From positions 1-7,244 of the forward strand of contig CAKPSO010000040.1 in NCBI GenBank assembly GCA_934183185.1: a stretch of 7,244 nucleotides of DNA. The letters are read 5' to 3'. Both the position numbers and the translations under genes were made by a program. The notes under the pieces were generated by a model. That model was given only the letters and a program-made list of their open reading frames with translations, was not told where the DNA came from and did not search any database. Shown here one piece after another: positions 1 to 5,972 of this stretch (position 1 is the first letter of the stretch; each line of letters begins with the position of its first letter). The stretch comes from an uncultured Bacilli bacterium. Lineage in GTDB: Bacteria > Bacillota_I > Bacilli_A > RF39 > UBA660.

Positions 1-135
1 CGTGATATTTTTTATTATCAATCTATGCCTAGAATCAAATCACTTTTAATTGTTTTATTAATAAGTTGTATATTAATGTATATTGGATTAAAAATATTTA
101 AAAAACTTGAAAAAGGATTTGCTGAGGAGGTTTAG
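1..135 (+). CDS. Polysaccharide/teichoic acid ABC-2 exporter permease, C-terminal fragment
   Basis: Only the last 44 codons are inside the window; the frame is open from base 1 and stops at TAG 133-135. The fragment shows one hydrophobic membrane segment (about residues 13-32 of the fragment, after a Met-Pro-Arg turn) followed by a short basic cytoplasmic tail, FKKLEKGFAEEV. That tail is very typical of Wzm/TagG/RgpC-type permeases, which with an ATPase partner export finished polysaccharides on lipid carriers. No ATPase gene follows, although in many such loci it lies directly downstream; it must be upstream or elsewhere. The next gene starts 1 nt after this stop and uses this gene's Glu-Glu codons as its ribosome binding site, so the two are co-transcribed. 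The family call rests on one helix and a tail, so it is good but not certain. Confidence 0.72.
   Translation, partial: RDIFYYQSMPRIKSLLIVLLISCILMYIGLKIFKKLEKGFAEEV
124..130 (+). promoter_or_regulatory. Ribosome binding site GAGGAGG inside the upstream gene
   Basis: GAGGAGG lies 6 nt before ATG 137 and fixes that codon as the start of the two-domain glycosyltransferase. A longer reading from TTG 107 would add ten residues, but it has no such site and would place this strong site inside the gene. The same bases encode the terminal Glu-Glu of the permease. Confidence 0.85.
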
Positions 136-136
136 T

Positions 137-2152
137 ATGAATAAATGTGATATTATTATTCCTGTATATAATGCACCAGAATGGGTAAAATTATGTGTAT
201 ATGCCTTAATGCAAAATACACCTAAAGAAAACTTAAACAAAGTGTATTTATTAGATGATAATTCTAATAAATATACCAAAAATAGTTTAAATAATTTAAA
301 AGAAAAATATGGAAATGTAATTCAGATAGAAACAAATGAAAAAAATTTAGGCTTTGTAAAAAATGTAAATAAAGGCTTAAAACTATCAATGAAAGATGAA
401 GATTCAGATTGTGTTTTATTACTAAATACTGATTGTTTGCTTAGTAAGAATACAATTCCTAAATTAATGGAACATATTAATAAAAATAATAAAATTGGTT
501 TAATTTGTCCTGTTTCTAGTAATGCAGCTAATCTTACATTAGAAATGTTTGAAGGGTTTAGTTATACACAAATGGACAAGTTATTAGAGAAAAAATTTAA
601 TGGTATGTCTTTTGATGCTTGTACAGTAGTTGGAAACTGTTTAATGATTACTAAAAAATGTTTAAAAAAGGTTGGCTATTTAGATGAAATCTATGGAATG
701 GGTTATGGGGAAGAAACTGATTATCATTTCAAATCACTATCAAAAGGCTTTGAAGCAAAAGTAGCTATTGATACATATGTATTTCATAAAGCTGAAGTAT
801 CTTTTGGTACATCTAAAACAAAACAAGAAAGACTGAACCACAATCGAAAAATTTTCTTTGATAGATGGGGTAAAGATTATGAAAAAAGCTACCAAGAATA
901 TAAAAAAAATGATCCAATCCAATATATAAAAGAAAATTTGAATGATGAAGATAAAAAAATAGATATTGATACATTATTTTATTTACCAGATATTCATCAA
1001 AATGCTGGTGGCTGTCATATGATAAGTGATATTGTAAATTATATGGTAATTAATGGCTTTCAAGCTAGCATTTTATATAATAATATCGTTAATTATAAAG
1101 AAATAATAGTCTTCAATCCTATTTCTATCAAGAAAATAGATGATGTTGAAGCAAAAAAAATAGTTTCTACAATATGGCAATCTGCATATACAGCTCATAA
1201 GATTGCTGAAGATAAGAAAATACCATTAGTTAATTTTGTGCAGGGTTATGAACCATACTTTGAAAATGCTAATATATATGGATTAGTAGAGTTATCATAT
1301 AAATTATCAGATTCCACTTTAACTATATCAAAATATTTATCTGAAAAATTAAAAGATATATTTGGTTATCAAAGTAAAATTGTACCAAATGGAATTAATT
1401 ATGATTTATTAAGTTTTAAAAATACAAGAAAAAAAGTTCAGACAGTTACTATGATATTACGCGGTAATGATATGAAAGGTGACTTTATATTATTGGATTT
1501 AGCAAAATTGATCAATAATCGCTGCGATGATTTAAATTTAAATATTGTATATATGAATCCATATATAGAATTTCCATATTTTTCAAATCCAACTATTCAT
1601 GTGAATTTGATAAAAGGGCCAGTAGAAAGATCAAAAATTAATGAAATTTTACAAAATAGTGATATTTATATTGATGCATCTATCAATGAGGGATTTGGTT
1701 TAACAGCATTAGAAGCAATGACCGCTGGTTGTGTTCCAATTGTTTCAAATTCTTTTGGTGTAACTGAATATATGGAAAATAATAAAAATGGTTTTATCAT
1801 TGATGAAGTAAATAATGTGGAACGATATTATGAAAAACTTTCTATTCTGATAAATGATGAAAAGCTATTAGCTACTATGAAAAAGAATGGAAGTAACACT
1901 TGTAAGAAATTTGATTTTGATAATAATGTTAAAAATTATATAGATTATTTTAATAGTATTGATGTAAGTAAGAAACAAGAAAAAGAACTTACTGAAAAAG
2001 AAAAAGAAATTATATTAGCTTTTTCACAATCAAATAAAAAGTCATCAAAAACAAAAAAAATAGTTTATGGCGTAAACAAAATTCTTCCAAGATCACTAAA
2101 GGAAAAAATTAAAAAATTAATAACATCATTATATAATTTATATCAGCATTAA
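137..2152 (+). CDS. Two-domain glycosyltransferase (GT2 + WsaF-like GT4), possible rhamnosyltransferase
   Basis: A 671-residue cytoplasmic enzyme with two complete-looking catalytic domains. Residues about 4-260 form a GT-A GT2 domain: IIIPVYN at 6-12, the nucleotide-binding DDNS at 40-43, a DXD-equivalent N97-T98-D99 and an acidic GEETDY motif at 191-196 where the catalytic base is expected. Residues about 280-610 form a GT-B GT4 domain: NAGG at 289-292, a VQGYEPYF segment like the WsaF rhamnosyltransferase family, PNGIN at 417-421 and the donor-binding E-X7-E pair E518/E526. The last 60 residues are Lys-rich and probably bind the membrane surface. ATG 137 is chosen for its strong ribosome binding site. 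Two active sites suggest addition of two successive residues to a polymer backbone; dTDP-rhamnose as donor is only an inference from the WsaF likeness. It follows an ABC exporter permease by 1 nt and precedes a GT-C gene by 16 nt. Confidence 0.85.
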   Translation: MNKCDIIIPVYNAPEWVKLCVYALMQNTPKENLNKVYLLDDNSNKYTKNSLNNLKEKYGNVIQIETNEKNLGFVKNVNKGLKLSMKDEDSDCVLLLNTDCLLSKNTIPKLMEHINKNNKIGLICPVSSNAANLTLEMFEGFSYTQMDKLLEKKFNGMSFDACTVVGNCLMITKKCLKKVGYLDEIYGMGYGEETDYHFKSLSKGFEAKVAIDTYVFHKAEVSFGTSKTKQERLNHNRKIFFDRWGKDYEKSYQEYKKNDPIQYIKENLNDEDKKIDIDTLFYLPDIHQNAGGCHMISDIVNYMVINGFQASILYNNIVNYKEIIVFNPISIKKIDDVEAKKIVSTIWQSAYTAHKIAEDKKIPLVNFVQGYEPYFENANIYGLVELSYKLSDSTLTISKYLSEKLKDIFGYQSKIVPNGINYDLLSFKNTRKKVQTVTMILRGNDMKGDFILLDLAKLINNRCDDLNLNIVYMNPYIEFPYFSNPTIHVNLIKGPVERSKINEILQNSDIYIDASINEGFGLTALEAMTAGCVPIVSNSFGVTEYMENNKNGFIIDEVNNVERYYEKLSILINDEKLLATMKKNGSNTCKKFDFDNNVKNYIDYFNSIDVSKKQEKELTEKEKEIILAFSQSNKKSSKTKKIVYGVNKILPRSLKEKIKKLITSLYNLYQH

Positions 2153-2168
2153 TTGAGGTAGGAGTATT

Positions 2169-3761
2169 ATGAAAAAGAAAACTTGGATTTGGTTGGGATT
2201 ATTCCTAGCTCTTTTTATATATTATTTTATGGTTCCTGTGAATATATTTTGGGATACAGGTCACTATACATTTTTTGTAGCAATATTTGAAGGAAAATTA
2301 CCATGGAGTAGTTGGGATATTGTAAGAGGACCTGTTTTTCCTTTGCTTTTGTATATAAGTAATTTCTTATTTGGCAAGACAACTCAAGGAATACTAATTT
2401 TAACTTTTCTATTTTATATAACTATGTTAATAGTAGTAAAAAAAATTTTAGATAACTGTTTAACAATAAAAAATGAAAAAAATAAAAAAATAGTATATAG
2501 TTTAATTTTTGTGGTTTTAATTGTTGATCCAATAATTTATGGCTATTATCATGCATTACTAACAGAGTTTGTTGCAATTACTATTTCTTTAATGATGTGT
2601 TATTTATCATGGAAATGGTTAGATGTTAGTTTTTGTGAAAATAAAAAGAGATATTTAACTTATAGCTTGATATTCTTCATTGGTACAATTATTTCTTGGC
2701 ATTTAAAGCAGCCTTATGTAACAATTACTATATTTCCAGTTATAATTTCTAGTATTATTTCAATTATAAAGAATCATAATGTAAAAAATATAGTTCAAAG
2801 GGGAACAACAGTTATATTTTGTATAGTTGGATTAGTAGCTAGTATCTTCCTATGGAATCAATTTTTAGTTAGTAAAGGAATTAATTTAAATACAGATAGA
2901 AATGTAACAGCATCTTTTGGAAATCAACTAATGATAGGATTAAATAACTATGAAATCATAAAAGACTTTAATCAAACAGAATTATTAAATAGTAAGTTAT
3001 TAAGTAATAAAGAAAAAAAATTATTAAATAATAAAAAACAAAATTATTACCTAATTAACATCAATAATTTAAAAGGAAAAACAATAGGGCAAAAATTAAT
3101 TTTATTAGATGAAAATAATAATATTTCAACAACGACATCAATTTTGTTTATTTTAAAGCAACTATTAGAACATCCATATTTAGTATTAGAATCTTATACA
3201 TCAAACTATTTAGCAATTGCTAATATTTATCCAAAAGAAACAAATGATGGTGTATCATATCAAGTGGCCAAAGAATTTTCTTTAAGCTATTGTCATGAAA
3301 ATTGTTCTATTGCAGTAAGCGTAGCCAGTAAAAAATCAAATATTTCTTATATGTTAGATGATGCGTATCAACGAGTAATAAGCTACGAACAATATAATAA
3401 TTCACCTATTTATATTAGATATATGTTAAAAGGAACTTCCTATGTAACTACTAATTTATATAAATTAATATTATTGATATTACCTTTCTTATCAATATTT
3501 TCTATCATTTCTTTTGCAAAGAATAATAATGATAATAGGAAAATGTTATCAATGGTTTTAATTTTATTTTGGTATAGTTTTTTACATATTTTAGTTCATG
3601 TAGCTACTGGTGCTAATATTGATAGATATGCTAGTCCAGCTTATATTACTACAATTATTGGCATAATAATATACCTATATTATTTTATAAATAAGAGAAA
3701 TATTGAAGTTAAGAGAAGTGATAAAAATGAAAAACACAAACAAAGAAGAAATAAAAGATAA
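2169..3761 (+). CDS. GT-C family membrane glycosyltransferase using a polyprenyl-phosphate sugar
   Basis: A 530-residue multi-pass protein. The first helix (about 6-24) is followed by an outward loop with WDTGHY at 28-33, where D29 is in the place of the catalytic Asp of GT-C enzymes (PMT/ArnT type). RGPVFPLL at 53-60 and a TE pair near 132-133 also fit this fold. Further helices fall near 56-69, 74-91, 108-125, 128-147, 163-176, 184-200 and 213-232. A large, Asn/Lys-rich extracytoplasmic region spans about 235-430, and helices near 431-449, 464-483 and 491-507 follow; DRYASP at 485-490 is a common C-terminal GT-C motif. The probable role is transfer of a sugar from a lipid carrier to a surface polymer outside the membrane. 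Its stop lies 35 nt inside the next gene, a predicted donor synthase. Start ATG 2169 has GGAG 4 nt upstream. The sugar is unknown and overall similarity to a named enzyme is not evident. Confidence 0.78.
   Translation: MKKKTWIWLGLFLALFIYYFMVPVNIFWDTGHYTFFVAIFEGKLPWSSWDIVRGPVFPLLLYISNFLFGKTTQGILILTFLFYITMLIVVKKILDNCLTIKNEKNKKIVYSLIFVVLIVDPIIYGYYHALLTEFVAITISLMMCYLSWKWLDVSFCENKKRYLTYSLIFFIGTIISWHLKQPYVTITIFPVIISSIISIIKNHNVKNIVQRGTTVIFCIVGLVASIFLWNQFLVSKGINLNTDRNVTASFGNQLMIGLNNYEIIKDFNQTELLNSKLLSNKEKKLLNNKKQNYYLININNLKGKTIGQKLILLDENNNISTTTSILFILKQLLEHPYLVLESYTSNYLAIANIYPKETNDGVSYQVAKEFSLSYCHENCSIAVSVASKKSNISYMLDDAYQRVISYEQYNNSPIYIRYMLKGTSYVTTNLYKLILLILPFLSIFSIISFAKNNNDNRKMLSMVLILFWYSFLHILVHVATGANIDRYASPAYITTIIGIIIYLYYFINKRNIEVKRSDKNEKHKQRRNKR
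3712..3718 (+). promoter_or_regulatory. Weak ribosome binding site AGAGAAG within the GT-C gene
   Basis: AGAGAAG is 8 nt before ATG 3727 and is the best Shine-Dalgarno candidate for the GT2 gene. It is weaker than the other sites here and lies within the last codons of the GT-C gene, so translation may depend on ribosomes already reading that gene. Confidence 0.5.
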
Positions 3762-4476
3762 AGTATTATTTGTAATACCTGCTTACAATGAAGATGAAAA
3801 CATTGAGAAAGTTTTGAATGAAATTAAAAAAGATGCACCATTTGCCGATATCTTAGTAATCAATGATTGCTCTAAAGATAATACAAAAGAAATAGTAGAA
3901 AACAATAATGTAAAATGTATTAATAACATTTTTAATATGAGATATGCAATGGCAGTGCAAACTGGTATAAAATATGCTAGTAGTCATAGCTATGATTATG
4001 TAATACAATTTGATGCTGATGGACAACATATTGCTAGTGAAGCCATAAAACTTTATAAGGAAGCTAAGAAAGATAACTGTGATATTGTGATTGGTTCTAG
4101 ATATATAAAAGATACTGGCTATCCTTGTCCGTTATTCAGAAGAATAGGTACTAAATTATTTGCATCCATCATTAGAATTTTTTGTCATCAAACAATAGCA
4201 GATCCATTATCTGGATTCCAATGTTTAAATAAAGAAGTAATTGATAGATATTCAAAAATGGGAAATTATCCAGAATATCCAGATGCTAATCTGGTAATAG
4301 AAATGTTAAGAGCAGGTTATAAGATAAAAGAAGTTCCTGTAAAAATGAGGCTTAGAGAAGCGGGAGAATCTATGCACGGCGGAATTATCAAGCCAATTAA
4401 ATATATGGTAGAAATGTTTTATACAATTGTATTTATTCTAATACAAACGCCTGTAAAAAAGAAGGTGAATAAATAA
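3727..4476 (+). CDS. DPMS-type GT2, polyprenyl-phosphate sugar synthase (GacI-like)
   Basis: A 249-residue enzyme predicted to move a sugar from a nucleotide donor to polyprenyl phosphate on the inner membrane face. It shows FVIPAYNEDENI at 15-26, a nucleotide-binding INDCSKDNT at 45-53, the metal-binding DAD at 96-98 within FDADGQH, GSRY at 123-126, DPLSGFQ at 159-165, and a basic REAGESMH at 210-217 matching the substrate-phosphate-binding loop of dolichyl-phosphate-mannose synthases. There is no C-terminal pair of membrane helices; only one weakly hydrophobic stretch ends the protein, so it should be soluble or peripheral. ATG 3727 is preferred, with a modest AGAGAAG site 8 nt upstream. 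GTG 3718 and TTG 3703 are in-frame alternatives but lack better sites. It overlaps the GT-C gene by 35 nt and the DUF2304 gene by 1 nt, which ties it closely to both. Confidence 0.88.
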   Translation: MKNTNKEEIKDKVLFVIPAYNEDENIEKVLNEIKKDAPFADILVINDCSKDNTKEIVENNNVKCINNIFNMRYAMAVQTGIKYASSHSYDYVIQFDADGQHIASEAIKLYKEAKKDNCDIVIGSRYIKDTGYPCPLFRRIGTKLFASIIRIFCHQTIADPLSGFQCLNKEVIDRYSKMGNYPEYPDANLVIEMLRAGYKIKEVPVKMRLREAGESMHGGIIKPIKYMVEMFYTIVFILIQTPVKKKVNK

Positions 4477-4817
4477 TGAAAAAAATATATTTTATTGCTA
4501 TAGCAGTATGTGCTTTAATTTATGTAATTTTTGAAGTAAGAAAAAAGAAATTCTCAATAAAAGAAAGTTTTTATTGGGTATTAGCAGCTATTATTATGTT
4601 CTTTTTGGCTATATTTCCATACTCAATTGATAAAATAGCTATTTTCTTAAACATTGAATATCCACCATCTTTATTATTTGTATTATGTATCATTTTCCTA
4701 TTATTTATCAATTTCAGAAACAGTAAAAAAATTGCAGAACATCAAGAAAAAATAGTAGAAATGGCTCAACATATTGCATTGCTAGAAAATGAATTAAATA
4801 AGAAAGGAAACAAATAA
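4476..4817 (+). CDS. DUF2304 small membrane protein, putative partner of the upstream GT2 (GacJ-like)
   Basis: A 113-residue protein with the full DUF2304 layout. It has a helix at about 4-19, a basic RKKKFSIKES turn at 22-31, a second helix at 33-48 ending in FP, the hallmark IEYPPSLLF at 60-68, a third helix at about 66-80, then a hydrophilic tail. The tail (82-110) is a clear coiled coil: I86, I93, I100 and L107 recur every seven residues, with M96 and L103 in the second core position. Its start codon overlaps the GT2 stop (TAATG), with GAAGGTG 8 nt upstream. In the group A carbohydrate system the small membrane protein GacJ binds and stimulates the GT2 GacI, and the same pairing is likely here. 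No enzymatic residues are visible, so a scaffold or activator role is favoured by inference. Confidence 0.88.
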   Translation: MKKIYFIAIAVCALIYVIFEVRKKKFSIKESFYWVLAAIIMFFLAIFPYSIDKIAIFLNIEYPPSLLFVLCIIFLLFINFRNSKKIAEHQEKIVEMAQHIALLENELNKKGNK

Positions 4818-4818
4818 T

Positions 4819-5172
4819 ATGAAGTTGATATTAACAATAATTTATATATGTATGACAACTACAGGAATCTTTTTAATGAAATTAGGTGGCAATTCACTAT
4901 CACTAACTCTACAAAATGGAATTAATTTTAAGATTGGTTATATTACCTTATTAGGGTTTCTAGCGTATTTAATTAGTTTCCTATTATGGCAAAAACTATT
5001 AGTAACATTTGACCTTAGTTATATTGTACCGATCACAACAGGTATCTCACAAATTATTATCTTATTATTAGGCGTTCTATTCTTTAAAGAACAAATTAAT
5101 TGGGTAGGCGTAGTTGGTGTTATTATTACGATTATTGGTATTACCTTAATTGGATTTGGAAAGAAAATGTAA
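4819..5172 (+). CDS. SMR/EamA-fold four-helix protein, putative lipid-linked sugar flippase
   Basis: A 117-residue protein with four helices at about 3-21, 39-62, 68-89 and 94-114. Features of the small multidrug resistance/EamA-half fold are the GIFLMKLGG end of helix 1, W57 in helix 2, SYIVPITTGISQ at 67-78, the FFKEQINW turn at 88-95 and a Gly-rich helix 4. The proton-coupling Glu of EmrE (Glu14) aligns with T13, so a drug/proton antiporter is unlikely. The pattern is closer to ArnE/ArnF, which flip undecaprenyl-phosphate-aminoarabinose. Lying directly after a polyprenyl-phosphate-sugar synthase and its partner, it probably carries the lipid-linked sugar across the membrane as a homo-oligomer. 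It starts 1 nt after the DUF2304 stop, with AAAGGA 10 nt upstream. Automatic annotation could call it a multidrug transporter, which the missing Glu argues against. Confidence 0.8.
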   Translation: MKLILTIIYICMTTTGIFLMKLGGNSLSLTLQNGINFKIGYITLLGFLAYLISFLLWQKLLVTFDLSYIVPITTGISQIIILLLGVLFFKEQINWVGVVGVIITIIGITLIGFGKKM

Positions 5173-5180
5173 TAAAAAGT

Positions 5181-5185
5181 AGGAG
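5181..5185 (+). promoter_or_regulatory. Ribosome binding site AGGAG deciding ATG 5191
   Basis: AGGAG ends 5 nt before ATG 5191. An in-frame GTG at 5185 shares its first base with this site and so cannot be the start served by it. The gene therefore begins at 5191. Confidence 0.8.
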
Positions 5186-5190
5186 TGAGA

Positions 5191-5958
5191 ATGAAAATAA
5201 CGATAATAACTGTTTGTTATAATTCAGGAAAAACAATTAAAGATACAATAGAATCTGTATTAGCTCAGAATTATAAGAATTTTGAATATATCATTATAGA
5301 TGGTAAAAGTAAAGATAATACTGTTGATATAATAAAGTCATATGAACCAAAATTTAATGGAAAAATGAAATGGATTTCTGAAAAAGATAAAGGTATCTAT
5401 GATGCTATGAATAAGGGAGTAAAACTTGCTAGTGGTGATATTATAGGACTTATTAATGCTGATGATATTTTAGCTACTCCTAATGCTTTTCAAATAATAG
5501 TAGATACTTTTAAAAATGAAAACTGTGATGGAACTTACTCTAATTTAAGAGTTTTAGATGGAAATATGAAAAAAGTAATTAGAGTATTTAATCCTAAAAA
5601 AGAAAATTATAAATTAGGGTGGTATCCACCTCACCCAACACTTTATCTAAAAAAAGATGTTTATGATAAAATTGGTCTCTATAGCTTGGATTATAAAATA
5701 GCAGCTGATTATGACTTAATGATAAGAGTTATGAAAGATAGTGATATAAAACTATCTTATATTAAAGAAGTATTAGTTTATATGCGTGGTGGTGGTGTAA
5801 GTACCAATGGAATTAATGGTTACTATAAAAGTTTTAATGAATCATTACAAGTATTAAAAGAAAATAAAATAAAATTTCCAGTAATTGTAAATTTGATTAG
5901 AACAGTAGTTATATTTAATCAATCACTAAAAGCAAAACTAAAAAACAATAGTAATTAA
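5191..5958 (+). CDS. GT2 family glycosyltransferase (WcaA/WcaE-like)
   Basis: A 255-residue soluble GT-A enzyme for surface polysaccharide assembly. Its motifs are ITVCYNSGKTI at 6-16, the nucleotide-binding IDGKSKDNT at 36-44, SEKDKGIYDAMNKG at 63-76 (a hallmark of this GT2 branch), NADD at 89-92 as the DXD metal site, YPPHPT at 145-150 in the acceptor region with H148, and AADYDLMIR at 171-179 holding the likely catalytic base. The length is normal for the branch and nothing is missing. The C-terminus is basic and weakly hydrophobic, suggesting membrane contact. It begins 18 nt after the putative flippase and ends 14 nt before the next GT2. Donor, acceptor and linkage cannot be read from the sequence; hexose or HexNAc transfer is typical of relatives. 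Confidence 0.86.
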   Translation: MKITIITVCYNSGKTIKDTIESVLAQNYKNFEYIIIDGKSKDNTVDIIKSYEPKFNGKMKWISEKDKGIYDAMNKGVKLASGDIIGLINADDILATPNAFQIIVDTFKNENCDGTYSNLRVLDGNMKKVIRVFNPKKENYKLGWYPPHPTLYLKKDVYDKIGLYSLDYKIAADYDLMIRVMKDSDIKLSYIKEVLVYMRGGGVSTNGINGYYKSFNESLQVLKENKIKFPVIVNLIRTVVIFNQSLKAKLKNNSN

Positions 5959-5972
5959 TAATAGGGGGTATT

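Noticed and set aside
107..136. N-terminal extension of the two-domain glycosyltransferase from TTG 107
   Set aside because: The extra ten residues are another frame of the permease tail, and the strong GAGGAGG site points to ATG 137, which begins right before the conserved GT2 strand.
88..279. Open frame of 63 residues on the - strand
   Set aside because: It lies opposite the permease end and the start of the two-domain glycosyltransferase, has no ribosome binding site or family resemblance, and fits chance in AT-rich DNA.
740..922. Open frame of 60 residues on the - strand, rich in Phe and Ile
   Set aside because: It is the complement of Lys/Asp/Glu-rich coding sequence in the GT2 domain; the hydrophobic look is what antisense of AAA/GAA codons gives.
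2986..3060. Asn/Lys-rich, low-complexity stretch in the GT-C gene
   Set aside because: It lies in the predicted large extracytoplasmic loop, is in frame and non-periodic, and fits AT-driven codon bias more than a repeat element.
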